Below are positions 43,516 to 53,063 of a stretch of DNA of 64,000 nucleotides, piece after piece; position 1 is the stretch's first letter; each line of letters begins with the position of its first letter. Location of the stretch: NCBI RefSeq assembly GCF_008710745.1, contig NZ_VYSA01000002.1:372001-436000 (forward strand). The letters run 5' to 3'. The notes below the pieces were generated by a model that had not been told where the DNA came from, did not search any database, and saw only the letters and a program-made list of their open reading frames with translations. The DNA comes from Microbacterium rhizomatis. GTDB lineage: Bacteria > Actinomycetota > Actinomycetes > Actinomycetales > Microbacteriaceae. The position numbers and the translations under genes were made by a program.

Positions 43516-43914
43516 TCACCACACGTAGGCGAGAACTTCTCCGCCCACGCCCTTCTGCTCGGCCTGACGGTCGGTGAGAAGACCGGAGGAGGTGGACAGG
43601 ATGGCGACACCCAGGCCACCGAGGACTGTGGGGATCTCAGTCGACTTCGCGTAAACGCGCAGGCCGGGCTTCGAGACGCGCTTGATGCCGGCGATCGACC
43701 GCTCGCGGTTGGGGCCGTACTTCAGCTCCAGCGTGAGGGTCTGGCCGACGCGTGCGTCCTCGATCTTCCAGGAGTCGATGTAGCCCTCCTGCTTGAGGAT
43801 CTGGGCGATGTTCGTCTTCAGCTTCGAGCTCGGCAGCGACACGGAGTCGTGGTGTGCCGAGTTCGCGTTGCGCAGACGGGTCAGCATGTCTGCGACCGGG
43901 TCTGTCATTGTCAT
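43516..43914 (-). CDS. rpsH: Ribosomal protein uS8
   Basis: The 132-residue product has [25 protein letters not shown] and the C-terminal [24 protein letters not shown] signature of uS8. It binds the 16S central domain and in some bacteria represses the spc operon. No rpsN (uS14) gene lies between rplE and rpsH: a 66-base gap with a hairpin takes its place. Confidence 0.98.
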   Translation of the reverse strand: MTMTDPVADMLTRLRNANSAHHDSVSLPSSKLKTNIAQILKQEGYIDSWKIEDARVGQTLTLELKYGPNRERSIAGIKRVSKPGLRVYAKSTEIPTVLGGLGVAILSTSSGLLTDRQAEQKGVGGEVLAYVW

Positions 43915-43933
43915 GTGCTTTTCCTTTGTTCAC

Positions 43934-43968
43934 CAGGTTTCGACGGGCTTTCCGAGCCCGCCGACCTG
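43934..43968. other. Hairpin in the rplE-rpsH gap
   Basis: CAGGTTTCGACGGGCT and AGCCCGCCGACCTG pair around TTCCG, an imperfect stem of about 14 bp. The left arm contains GGTTTCGACGGGCT, which recurs in the rpmC coding tail at about 45794. It may be a dispersed repeat that moved into the space usually held by rpsN. Confidence 0.5.
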
Positions 43969-43980
43969 TGGTGGTGGGTA

Positions 43981-44598
43981 TTACGCCTGTGCGTCGTCCG
44001 AACGGAACGGGAAGCCCAGGTGACGCAGCAGCGCCCGGCCCTCGGCATCCGTCGTCGCGGTCGTGACGACCGTGATGTCGAAGCCGCGCACGCGGTCGAT
44101 CTTGTCCTGATCGATCTCGTGGAAGACCGACTGCTCCTGCAGGCCGAACGTGTAGTTGCCGTGGCCGTCGAACTGCTTGGGCGAGAGGCCGCGGAAGTCG
44201 CGGATGCGGGGCAGAGCCAGCGACACGAGACGGTCGATGAACTCCCACGCACGGTCGCCACGAAGGGTGACGTGCGCGCCGATCGGCTGTCCCTCACGCA
44301 GCTTGAACTGCGCGATCGACTTGCGGGCCTTCGTGACGATCGGCTTCTGGCCGGTGATCTTGGTGAGGTCGTCGACCGCACCATCGATCACCTTGCCGTC
44401 GCGAGCCGCCTCGCCGACGCCGGTGTTGACGACGACCTTGACCAGGCCGGGCGTCTGCATGACGTTGGCGTAGCCGAACTCCTCCTGCAACGCCTTCTTG
44501 ATCTCGTTGTTGTACTTCTGCTTCAGGCGCGGCTGGCCGGCGCCCTTGGGCTGCCCTTCCAGTGAAGTGCCAGCCGACGCGGCAGTTGTGGTGCTCAT
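43981..44598 (-). CDS. rplE: Ribosomal protein uL5
   Basis: The 205-residue protein has the uL5 motifs [62 protein letters not shown] and [20 protein letters not shown]. Its N-terminus carries about 20 extra residues. It binds 5S rRNA and the P-site tRNA. Its ATG overlaps the rplX stop by one base. Confidence 0.98.
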   Translation of the reverse strand: MSTTTAASAGTSLEGQPKGAGQPRLKQKYNNEIKKALQEEFGYANVMQTPGLVKVVVNTGVGEAARDGKVIDGAVDDLTKITGQKPIVTKARKSIAQFKLREGQPIGAHVTLRGDRAWEFIDRLVSLALPRIRDFRGLSPKQFDGHGNYTFGLQEQSVFHEIDQDKIDRVRGFDITVVTTATTDAEGRALLRHLGFPFRSDDAQA

Positions 44599-44957
44599 CA
44601 GAGGTCCTTGCCTGATTTCTTCGCGTAGCGAACACGGACGGTGCGCTTCACGCCGTCCTTGATCTGCTCCTCGACGCGGTGGCCGACGCGGGTCGGCTTC
44701 TTGCTCGAGGGGTCGACGATCGCGACGTTGGAGATGTGGATGGGGGCCTCGAAGGTCTCGATGCCACCGGTCTTGGTGCCGCGCTGGGTCTGGCCCACGC
44801 GGTTGTGCTTCGTGACGAAGTTCACGCCTTCGACGATGACGCGGTTCTGCTCGGCGATGACCTCGAGGACCTTGCCCTGCTTGCCGCGGTATCCGCCACG
44901 CTCGGGCTTGGCGCCCGTGATGACCTGAACCAGGTCACCCTTCTTGATGTTCGCCAT
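44598..44957 (-). CDS. rplX: Ribosomal protein uL24
   Basis: The 119-residue protein [21 protein letters not shown], then [23 protein letters not shown], is uL24 with its KOW motif. It is an early 50S assembly protein. The ATG at 44957 comes two bases after the rplN stop; a TTG at 44963 in frame is rejected. Confidence 0.98.
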   Translation of the reverse strand: MANIKKGDLVQVITGAKPERGGYRGKQGKVLEVIAEQNRVIVEGVNFVTKHNRVGQTQRGTKTGGIETFEAPIHISNVAIVDPSSKKPTRVGHRVEEQIKDGVKRTVRVRYAKKSGKDL

Positions 44958-44959
44958 GA

Positions 44960-45328
44960 TCAAATGACCTCCGGGGCGAGCGAGACGATCTTCATGAACT
45001 TCTTGTCACGAAGCTCACGACCGACCGGTCCGAAGATGCGGGTGCCGCGGGGCTCCCCGTCGTTCTTCAGGATGACGGCGGCGTTCTCGTCGAACTTGAT
45101 GTAGGAGCCGTCGGGACGACGGGTCTCTTTGACGGTGCGGACGATGACGGCCTTGACCACGTCGCCCTTCTTGACGTTGCCACCGGGGATCGCGTCCTTG
45201 ACGGTCGCGACGATGGTGTCGCCCAGACCCGCGTAGCGGCGCTTCGAGCCACCGAGCACGCGGATGGTGAGCAGCACCTTGGCGCCGGTGTTGTCGGCGA
45301 CCTTTACTCGGGATTCCTGCTGAATCAT
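44960..45328 (-). CDS. rplN: Ribosomal protein uL14
   Basis: This 122-residue protein ([73 protein letters not shown]) matches uL14 over its full length. It lies at the subunit interface of the 50S particle and begins the spc section after rpsQ, separated by 34 bases. Confidence 0.98.
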   Translation of the reverse strand: MIQQESRVKVADNTGAKVLLTIRVLGGSKRRYAGLGDTIVATVKDAIPGGNVKKGDVVKAVIVRTVKETRRPDGSYIKFDENAAVILKNDGEPRGTRIFGPVGRELRDKKFMKIVSLAPEVI

Positions 45329-45362
45329 GTCTTACTCCTTGGGTTCCAAGTGGGCCGAGGGC

Positions 45363-45776
45363 CTACTTGGCCTTCTCGAGGATCTCGACCAGGCGCCAGC
45401 GCTTGGTGGCGCTGAGCGGACGGGTCTCGTTGATGAGCACGAGGTCGCCGATGCCGGCGGTGTTGGCCTCGTCGTGGACCTTGACCTTCGACGTGCGGCG
45501 GATGACCTTGCCATAAAGCGGGTGCTTCACGCGGTCTTCGACCTCGACGACGATCGTCTTGTCCATCTTGTCGCTCGTGACATAGCCACGACGCGACTTG
45601 CGGTAGCCACGGGCGTCGGCGTCACGCACGTCGTGCGCGGACCCCTCGTGTCCGGAGGACACCGCCGGAGCGACCTCGACCTCAGCGGCTTTGGCCGCAG
45701 CGGTCTTCTTGGGCGCAGCCGCCTTCTTCGGGGCGGCGGGCTTCTTCTCAGCAGCCGTCTCAGTGGTCTCAGCCAT
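45363..45776 (-). CDS. rpsQ: Ribosomal protein uS17 with Lys/Ala-rich N-terminal extension
   Basis: The 137-residue frame has a uS17 core ([66 protein letters not shown]) preceded by about 55 residues of Ala, Lys and Pro repeats. Standard uS17 is about 85 residues. The extension start (ATG 45776) overlaps the rpmC stop, so it is the likely true start. It is a primary 16S rRNA binding protein. Confidence 0.95.
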   Translation of the reverse strand: MAETTETAAEKKPAAPKKAAAPKKTAAAKAAEVEVAPAVSSGHEGSAHDVRDADARGYRKSRRGYVTSDKMDKTIVVEVEDRVKHPLYGKVIRRTSKVKVHDEANTAGIGDLVLINETRPLSATKRWRLVEILEKAK

Positions 45777-46104
45777 TACTCGGCCTCTTCCTTGGTTTCG
45801 ACGGGCTCAGCCGCGGCTGCCGGAGCATCCGCCTTCTTGGCCCTCGTCTTCTTCGCCTTCGTCGTCGTGTCCACGGGAGCGGGAGTGGCACGGATGCCGA
45901 GCTCGCGCTCACGGATCACGGTGTAGAGCCGCGCGATGTCGCGCTTGACCGCACGGATGCGGCCGTGGCTCTCGAGCTGGCCGGTGGCCGACTGGAAGCG
46001 CAGGTTGAACAGCTCTTCCTTGGCCTTGCGCAGCTCCTCGACGAGGCGCTGGTCTTCGAACGTGTCGAGCTCGCTGGGAGCGAGCTGCTTGGTGCCGAGC
46101 GCCA

Positions 46105-46105
<1 letters not shown>
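45776..46105 (-). CDS. rpmC: Ribosomal protein uL29 with C-terminal extension
   Basis: The 109-residue protein starts [20 protein letters not shown] and contains the uL29 helix pair ([42 protein letters not shown]). About 40 extra C-terminal residues are rich in Ala, Lys and Glu ([20 protein letters not shown]). uL29 is usually about 65-75 residues. It sits at the polypeptide exit, where SRP and trigger factor dock. It overlaps rplP by one base. Confidence 0.95.
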
Positions 46106-46523
<418 letters not shown>

Positions 46524-46524
<1 letters not shown>

Positions 46525-47285
46525 CAGGCAGACGCTCCTTCTGCGACGGGGGCCTCGTTGCGGGGGCCACGGCGACGGTCGCCACCGCGGTCATCGCGAC
46601 CACGGGGCGCCTTGGGAGCGTTGGCCTGCTCGCGAGCGAGTTCCTTGTTGGTGAGATCGCCCTTGTAGATCCAGACCTTCACGCCGATGCGGCCGAAGGT
46701 GGTCTTGGCCTCGTAGAAGCCGTAGTCGATGTTCGCGCGCAGCGTGTGCAGCGGCACACGACCCTCGCGGTAGAACTCCGACCGGCTCATCTCGGCGCCG
46801 CCGAGACGGCCCGACACCTGGATGCGGACACCCTTGGCGCCGGCGCGCTGAGCACCCTGCAGACCCTTGCGCATTGCGCGGCGGAACGCCACACGTGCGG
46901 AGAGCTGCTCTGCGATGCCCTGGGCGACGAGCTGAGCATCCGCCTCGGGGTTCTTGACCTCGAGGATGTTCAGCTGGATCTGCTTGCCGGTGAGCTTCTC
47001 GAGGTCGGTGCGGATGCGCTCGGCTTCGGCGCCGCGGCGACCGATCACGATGCCCGGACGGGCGGTGTGGATGTCGACGCGGACGCGGTCACGCGTGCGC
47101 TCGATCTCGATGTTGCTGACACCGGCACGGTCGAGGTTCTTCTGCAGAAGCTTGCGGATCCGGATGTCTTCCGCCACGTAGTCGGCGTAACGCTGACCGG
47201 GCTTCGTCGAGTCCGAGAACCACCGCGACACGTGGTCGGTCGTGATACCCAGGCGGAAGCCGTACGGGTTTACCTTCTGGCCCAT
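46524..47285 (-). CDS. rpsC: Ribosomal protein uS3
   Basis: The 253-residue protein has [23 protein letters not shown], the KH region ([22 protein letters not shown]), and the C-terminal [32 protein letters not shown] Gly/Arg/Asp-rich tail follows. It lines the mRNA entry tunnel with uS4 and uS5. It overlaps rplV by one base. Confidence 0.98.
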
Positions 47286-47695
47286 TACTTGCTCGCCTTC
47301 TTGGTCTTGGTGCCTGCGGATGCTGCGCTCGACGCGTCAGCGACCTCGGGCGTCGAGAGCACGATCGTGATGTGACTCGTGCGCTTCTTGATCTGGAACG
47401 CGCGGCCCTGGGCGCGGGGCTGGAAACGCTTGAGCGTCGTCCCCTCGTCCACGAAGGCGTTCTTGACGAACAGGTCCTGGTCATCCAGGTACTCGTTCGC
47501 GCTGTCGGCCTTGACGCGAGCGTTGGCCATTCCGGACTCCACGAGCTTGTAGATCGGCTCGCTCGCGCTCTGCGGCGCGAACTTCAGGATCGCCAGCGCC
47601 TCGAGGGCCTGCTTGCCCTTGATGAGCGCGACGACACGACGAGCCTTCTGAGGCGTAACGCGGATGTGTCGCACGCGTGCGATGGACTCCACCAT
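47285..47695 (-). CDS. rplV: Ribosomal protein uL22
   Basis: The 136-residue protein shows [28 protein letters not shown]-like [20 protein letters not shown] and [24 protein letters not shown], the uL22 signature with the tunnel loop. The sequence near the macrolide-tunnel tip appears normal. Twenty-two bases separate it from rpsS. Confidence 0.98.
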   Translation of the reverse strand: MVESIARVRHIRVTPQKARRVVALIKGKQALEALAILKFAPQSASEPIYKLVESGMANARVKADSANEYLDDQDLFVKNAFVDEGTTLKRFQPRAQGRAFQIKKRTSHITIVLSTPEVADASSAASAGTKTKKASK

Positions 47696-47717
47696 TTCTC
47701 TCTCCTCCTCAGTCGCC

Positions 47718-47999
47718 TTAGCGGCGACGGCCCTTCTTGTCGTCCTTCACGTGGCCGCGGAAGGTGCGGGTGGGCGCGAATTCGCCCAGTTTGTGACCGA
47801 CCATCGTCTCGCTCACGAACACGGGGATGTGCTTGCGACCGTCGTGGACGGCGATCGTGTGGCCGAGCATGGCCGGCACGATCATCGATCGGCGCGACCA
47901 GGTCTTGATCACGTTCTTGGTACCGGCTTCGTTCTGAACGACGACCTTGCGGAGCAAGTGCTCGTCGACGAAGGGGCCCTTCTTAAGACTGCGTGGCAT
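47718..47999 (-). CDS. rpsS: Ribosomal protein uS19
   Basis: The 93-residue product [20 protein letters not shown], then [41 protein letters not shown], is a full-length uS19. It sits in the 30S head with uS13. Twelve bases follow to rplB. Confidence 0.98.
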   Translation of the reverse strand: MPRSLKKGPFVDEHLLRKVVVQNEAGTKNVIKTWSRRSMIVPAMLGHTIAVHDGRKHIPVFVSETMVGHKLGEFAPTRTFRGHVKDDKKGRRR

Positions 48000-48011
48000 C
48001 TTCCTCTACTC

Positions 48012-48851
<840 letters not shown>

Positions 48852-48876
48852 GTTCTCTAGTCCTCTGTCCCGACCG

Positions 48877-49188
48877 TCAGCCGACTGCCGTGAAGATGTC
48901 GATGGTGCCCGACTTCAGCGTGACGATGGCGCGCTTGGTGTCTTTGCGCTTTCCGGTGCCGAAGCGGGTGCGGCGGGCTTTGCCCGTGCGGTTGAGCGTG
49001 TTGACCGCTGCGACCTTGACGCCGAAGATCTTCTCGATGGCGAGCTTGATCTCGGTCTTGGTCGCGCGGGTGTCCACGTAGAAGGTGTACTTGCCCTCGT
49101 CGATGAGCCCGTAGCTCTTCTCCGAGACGACCGGCTTGAGGATGATGTCGCGCGGGTCTTTGTTCACAGCGATGTTCGACGTGGTCAT
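48877..49188 (-). CDS. rplW: Ribosomal protein uL23
   Basis: The 103-residue protein ([55 protein letters not shown]) matches uL23, the docking site for trigger factor and SRP at the exit tunnel. Its ATG overlaps the rplD stop by four bases. Confidence 0.98.
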   Translation of the reverse strand: MTTSNIAVNKDPRDIILKPVVSEKSYGLIDEGKYTFYVDTRATKTEIKLAIEKIFGVKVAAVNTLNRTGKARRTRFGTGKRKDTKRAIVTLKSGTIDIFTAVG

Positions 49189-49847
49189 GCCGAAACCTCC
49201 TCGGTGGAGCCGGCCTTCGAAGCGACGAACGCCTCATAGGCAGCCTTGGTGAAGACGATGTCGTCCGAGACGAGAACGTCGTAGGCGTTGAGCTGGTCGA
49301 ACGAGAGCACGTGGACGTACGCGAGGTTGCGCACGCTCTTGACGGTGATCTCGTCGCCGCGCTCGATGACGACCAGGACGTTCTTGGTCGCCGACAGGTC
49401 GGTCAGCACGGCGGCAGCGGCCTTGGTCGACGGCGCGCCCTCGATCGCGAAGGACTCGATGACGTGCAGACGTGAACCGCGAGCACGATCGCTGAGCGCG
49501 CCCAGCAGGGCTGCGGCGATCATCTTCTTGGGGGTGCGCTGCGAGTAGTCGCGCGGCTTCGGGCCGTGGACGATGCCACCGCCGGTCATGTGCGGTGCGC
49601 GGATCGAGCCCTGACGGGCGTTACCCGTGCCCTTCTGCTTGAAGGGCTTGCGGCCGGCACCCGAGACCTCGCCGCGACGCTTGGTCGAGTGCGTGCCCTG
49701 GCGAGCCGCCGCGCGCTGCGCAACGACGACCTGGTGGATGAGCGGGATGTTCGTCTTGACGTCGAAGACCGTGGCGGGCAGCTCGACAGAGCCTGCCTTC
49801 TTGCCGTCGGCGGTGAGGACGTCGAGCGCGAGAGTCGAGTCGGCCAT
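49185..49847 (-). CDS. rplD: Ribosomal protein uL4
   Basis: The 220-residue protein has [42 protein letters not shown] and [26 protein letters not shown], which is uL4 with its tunnel loop. In E. coli uL4 also represses the S10 operon through the leader; whether that happens here is unknown. Four bases separate it from rplC. Confidence 0.98.
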   Translation of the reverse strand: MADSTLALDVLTADGKKAGSVELPATVFDVKTNIPLIHQVVVAQRAAARQGTHSTKRRGEVSGAGRKPFKQKGTGNARQGSIRAPHMTGGGIVHGPKPRDYSQRTPKKMIAAALLGALSDRARGSRLHVIESFAIEGAPSTKAAAAVLTDLSATKNVLVVIERGDEITVKSVRNLAYVHVLSFDQLNAYDVLVSDDIVFTKAAYEAFVASKAGSTEEVSA

Positions 49848-49851
49848 GGAA

Positions 49852-50511
49852 CTAGGCCCCCTTCACTGCGTTGCGGACGTAGACGATGCGGCCGCGCGCG
49901 CCGGGTACAGCGCCCTTGACGAGCAGCAGACCCTTCTCGGCGTCGACGGCGTGCACCGTGAGGTTGAGGACGGTCACGCGCTCGCCACCCATACGGCCGG
50001 CCATGCGCATGCCCTTGAAGACGCGGCTCGGGGTCGACGATGCGCCGATCGAACCGGGCTTGCGGTGGTTGCGGTGCGAACCGTGCGAAGCCGAGACGCC
50101 CTTGAAGTTGTGGCGCTTCATGACACCGGCGAAGCCCTTGCCCTTGCTCGTGCCGACGACGTCGACGAGCTGGCCGGCCTCGAAGGTGCCATCGACCGTG
50201 AGCTCCTGGCCGAGCGTGTACTCGGCGGCGTCAGCGGTGCGGACCTCGGTGATGTGACGGCGCGGCGTGACGCCGGCAGCCTCGAAGTGCGCGGTCAGCG
50301 GCTGGTTCACCTTGCGGGGGTCGATCTGGCCGTAGGCGATCTGGACGGCGTTGTAGCCGTCCTTCTCGGGCGTACGGATCTGGGTGACCACGTTCGGCGC
50401 GAGCTCGATGACGGTGACGGGGATGAGCTTGCCGCTCTCGTTCCACACCTGGGTCATGCCGAGCTTGGTGCCCAGCAGTCCCTTCGAAATCTTGGAGTTG
50501 ATGTCAGTCAT
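49852..50511 (-). CDS. rplC: Ribosomal protein uL3
   Basis: The 219-residue protein begins [21 protein letters not shown] and includes [50 protein letters not shown], the uL3 signature. It starts 50S assembly. ATG 50511 is the family start and follows the rpsJ stop by eight bases. Confidence 0.98.
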   Translation of the reverse strand: MTDINSKISKGLLGTKLGMTQVWNESGKLIPVTVIELAPNVVTQIRTPEKDGYNAVQIAYGQIDPRKVNQPLTAHFEAAGVTPRRHITEVRTADAAEYTLGQELTVDGTFEAGQLVDVVGTSKGKGFAGVMKRHNFKGVSASHGSHRNHRKPGSIGASSTPSRVFKGMRMAGRMGGERVTVLNLTVHAVDAEKGLLLVKGAVPGARGRIVYVRNAVKGA

Positions 50512-50519
50512 GTCGAGCC

Positions 50520-50828
50520 TCAGAGCTTGATCTCGATGTTGACATCGGCAGGAAGGTCGAGGCGCATCAGCGAGTCCACGGCCTTCGGCGTCGGGTCGAT
50601 GATGTCGATCAGACGCTTGTGGGTGCGCATCTCGAAGTGCTCGCGGCTGTCCTTGTACTTGTGCGGCGACCGGATGACGCACACGACGTTCTTCTCGGTC
50701 GGAAGGGGCACGGGGCCCACGACTGTCGCGCCCGCACGGGTCACGGTGTCGACGATCTTGCGGGCCGACGAATCGAGGCCGGCGTGATCGTACGACTTCA
50801 GGCGAATGCGGATCTTCTGTCCCGCCAT
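50520..50828 (-). CDS. rpsJ: Ribosomal protein uS10
   Basis: The 102-residue protein [43 protein letters not shown], and [15 protein letters not shown] is uS10 (NusE), which also works in transcription antitermination with NusB. It is the first gene of the S10-spc run. Its transcript has a leader of more than 300 bases from the promoter at 51173-51201. Confidence 0.98.
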   Translation of the reverse strand: MAGQKIRIRLKSYDHAGLDSSARKIVDTVTRAGATVVGPVPLPTEKNVVCVIRSPHKYKDSREHFEMRTHKRLIDIIDPTPKAVDSLMRLDLPADVNIEIKL

Positions 50829-51165
50829 TGTCTGCTCTCTCTCTTTACGCGTCGTACGTGCTCGATTCGAGCCGCATTGGACGCACCGGGGCGCGGGAGG
50901 GTGCTCCCTCGCCCTTTGGCACTTCGCACACCGTGTCGCCACGGCGATGCTGCACCACTGTTCTGCTGTCAATCCGGATGCCGGAGCCCCCGGTCCCTCA
51001 TCCGCGCACGCACGCGTGCCCCCGGCAAGCCGGAGTGAATGTGGGATGTGGTTCTGCTGCCCGCGGCCTAGGACCCTGCGCCCGACCCCCCGGAGAGGGT
51101 GACGCCGCCTATGCACTGCCCTGGCAGTGATCCGGGGCACGCTGAGCGACCGCCGGAATGTGGAA
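50829..51165 (-). promoter_or_regulatory. Long untranslated leader of the S10 operon
   Basis: No gene fits in these roughly 337 bases between the inferred start point and rpsJ. The leader has a small perfect hairpin (CACTGC-CCTG-GCAGTG, 51114-51129), several GC-rich inverted runs, and, on the minus strand, a perfect TTGACA (50972-50967) that might be a second -35 without a good -10. A leader of this size suggests autogenous or growth-rate control, though no known motif is recognised. Confidence 0.55.
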
Positions 51166-51172
51166 CCTCACT

Positions 51173-51201
51173 AGTGTACGTGGAGCCCGGGCGTGTCGCA
51201 A
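51173..51201 (-). promoter_or_regulatory. Promoter of the S10 operon
   Basis: On the minus strand TTGCGA (51201-51196), a 17-base spacer and TACACT (51178-51173) form a good sigma-70 type promoter. A 14-base repeat (51186-51216) covers the -35 and places an upstream copy 17 bases away. Confidence 0.72.
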
Positions 51202-51216
51202 ACCCGGGCGTGTCGC
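51186..51216. repeat. 14-bp direct repeat over the S10 promoter
   Basis: CCCGGGCGTGTCGC occurs at 51186-51199 and again at 51203-51216, a 17-base period. The first copy overlaps the -35 element. It may be a duplicated activator site or a leftover of a promoter duplication. Confidence 0.65.
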
Positions 51217-51279
51217 GGGAGGCCACACTCGGTCATGTCCCAGCCCGATACGCCGTCCACCCGCTCCCGCGGACGCGGA

Positions 51280-51309
51280 AACGGCCCGGGAGTCGCCTCC
51301 CGGGCCGTT
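51280..51309 (-). terminator. Hairpin terminator after the antitoxin-family gene
   Basis: AACGGCCCGGGAG (51280-51292), loop TCGC, and CTCCCGGGCCGTT (51297-51309) give a perfect 13-bp stem 24 bases after the small gene's stop, with TTTCC following on the minus strand. It insulates the gene from the S10 promoter just downstream. Confidence 0.72.
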
Positions 51310-51332
51310 CCGAGGTGTTCAGCTTGCGAGTG

Positions 51333-51548
51333 TCACTCGTTGCCGATCGCCTTGTCGACGTTGGCGCGGACGTCGTCCACGGTGCCGTGGGCGCCTTCCG
51401 GAGCGATCTTCTTGACGAAGTCGGCCGCAGCATCCAGCGCGTTGTCGCTGATGCCCTCGGCCTGTTCGCTCTTCAGCGCCTCGCCGATCTTGTCCTTGTT
51501 CTGGTCCAGGAACTCTTTGCCCTGGTTGACGAGATCCTCGATACCCAT
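51333..51548 (-). CDS. Small MT0933/Rv0909-type antitoxin-family protein
   Basis: The 71-residue protein MGIEDLVNQGKEFLDQNKDK, then EGISDNALDAAADFVKKIAPEG..VRANVDKAIGNE, is acidic and helical and resembles the MT0933_antitox family. An AAGGAG lies about five bases before ATG 51548; the longer frame has no site. No toxin gene is adjacent. Such orphan members are common in actinobacteria and may act in stress response rather than in a toxin-antitoxin pair. It lies between tuf and rpsJ with its own terminator. Confidence 0.72.
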   Translation of the reverse strand: MGIEDLVNQGKEFLDQNKDKIGEALKSEQAEGISDNALDAAADFVKKIAPEGAHGTVDDVRANVDKAIGNE

Positions 51549-51651
51549 ACGCGCTCCTTCCGCGCCCCCGAGCGGAGGCTTCGGTGTCCATATTGGCGGG
51601 GCCACGGCATCCACCGCCACCCCCTTCGCGGCACACACGCCACCCGGACAG

Positions 51652-51685
51652 CGAAAGACCCCCGGGCGAGCCCGAGGGTCTTTCG
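51652..51685 (-). terminator. Terminator after tuf
   Basis: CGAAAGACCC and GGGTCTTTCG (51652-51661 and 51676-51685) form the outer stem and CGGGC/GCCCG the inner stem around a small loop, 13 bases after the tuf stop. It should end the str operon transcript. Confidence 0.82.
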
Positions 51686-51698
51686 TGTGAAGCAGGTA

Positions 51699-52892
51699 CT
51701 ACTTGATGATCTTCGTCACCGTGCCGGCGCCGACGGTGCGGCCACCCTCACGGATCGCGTAGCCGAGGCCCTCTTCCATGGCGATGGGCTGGATCAGCTC
51801 GACCGTCATGTCGGTGGTGTCGCCGGGCATGACCATCTCGGTGCCGTCCGGCAGCGTGATGACGCCGGTGACGTCGGTGGTGCGGAAGTAGAACTGCGGG
51901 CGGTAGTTCGTGAAGAACGGGTTGTGGCGTCCGCCCTCCTCCTTGGACAGGATGTACGCCGTGCCCTCGAAGTTGGTGTGCGGGGTGACCGAACCGGGCT
52001 TGACGACGACCTGGCCGCGCTCGACGTCGTCACGCTTGGTGCCGCGCAGGAGCAGACCACAGTTCTCGCCGGCCCATGCCTCGTCGAGCTGCTTGTGGAA
52101 CATCTCGATACCGGTGACGATCGTCTTCTGCGTCGGGCGCAGACCCACGATCTCGACCTCGGAGTTGATCGCGAGGGTACCGCGCTCGGCGCGACCCGTC
52201 ACGACCGTGCCACGACCGGTGATCGTGAAGACGTCCTCGATGGGCATGAGGAAGGGCTTGTCCTTGTCACGCACCGGGTCGGGGATGGACTCGTCGACGG
52301 CCTCCATGAGGTCGAGGATGGCCTGGGTCCAGGCCTCGTCGCCCTCGAGGGCCTTCAGGCCCGAGACGCGCACGACGGGAGCGTTGTCGCCGTCGAAGTC
52401 CTGGCTCGACAGGAGCTCGCGAACCTCGAGCTCGACGAGCTCCAGGATCTCTTCGTCGTCGACCATGTCGGACTTGTTCAGTGCGACGAGCAGGTACGGA
52501 ACGCCGACCTGCTTGGCCAGCAGGACGTGCTCGCGCGTCTGCGCCATCGGACCGTCGGTGGCGGCGACGACGAGGATCGCGCCGTCCATCTGAGCCGCAC
52601 CGGTGATCATGTTCTTGATGTAGTCAGCGTGACCCGGGGCGTCGACGTGCGCGTAGTGGCGCTTCGGCGTCTCGTACTCGACGTGCGAGATGTTGATCGT
52701 GATACCGCGCTGACGCTCTTCCGGCGCGGAGTCGATCGACGCGAAGTCGCGCTGCACGTTGGTCGACGACGGGTACTTGTCAGCGAGCACCTTCGAGATC
52801 GCCGCGGTGAGCGTGGTCTTGCCGTGGTCGACGTGACCGATCGTTCCGATGTTCACGTGCGGCTTGGTCCGCTCGAACTTGGCCTTAGCCAC
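51699..52892 (-). CDS. tuf: Elongation factor Tu
   Basis: The 397-residue GTPase has the P-loop [11 protein letters not shown] near residue 19, [15 protein letters not shown] (G3), NKSD in [10 protein letters not shown] (G4), and domains II and III to the end ([20 protein letters not shown]). It delivers aminoacyl-tRNA to the ribosome. The start is GTG 52892, five bases after GAGGAGG; the frame continues upstream without a site. It is the last gene of the str operon. Confidence 0.98.
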   Translation of the reverse strand: MAKAKFERTKPHVNIGTIGHVDHGKTTLTAAISKVLADKYPSSTNVQRDFASIDSAPEERQRGITINISHVEYETPKRHYAHVDAPGHADYIKNMITGAAQMDGAILVVAATDGPMAQTREHVLLAKQVGVPYLLVALNKSDMVDDEEILELVELEVRELLSSQDFDGDNAPVVRVSGLKALEGDEAWTQAILDLMEAVDESIPDPVRDKDKPFLMPIEDVFTITGRGTVVTGRAERGTLAINSEVEIVGLRPTQKTIVTGIEMFHKQLDEAWAGENCGLLLRGTKRDDVERGQVVVKPGSVTPHTNFEGTAYILSKEEGGRHNPFFTNYRPQFYFRTTDVTGVITLPDGTEMVMPGDTTDMTVELIQPIAMEEGLGYAIREGGRTVGAGTVTKIIK

Positions 52893-53014
52893 TGGGTCCT
52901 CCTCAGGACGTTCATGTAGAAGCTCCGGGCGCTGGTTTGCGACCGGGTCTCTACGGGGATTGGTTTCTACCTTAGTAGAGACGGTTGTGTTGGATCTGTG
53001 TGAAGTTGTGGGGG

Positions 53015-53060
53015 TGGATGCCGGGGCCCGACCCTGCGAAGGCCCGAGCCCCGGCATCCA
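53015..53060. other. Inverted repeat in the fusA-tuf spacer
   Basis: TGGATGCCGGGGC (53015-53027) and GCCCCGGCATCCA (53048-53060) form a perfect 13-bp stem with a 20-base loop, three bases after the fusA stop. There is no T-tract on the minus strand. It may be a partial terminator, processing or stability element that helps tuf to be expressed above fusA. Confidence 0.65.
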
Positions 53061-53063
53061 GGG

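Noticed and set aside
51099..52919. 606-codon plus-strand open frame opposite tuf and the S10 promoter
   Set aside because: It covers the S10 promoter, a terminator and tuf in antisense; no homology or start site is seen.
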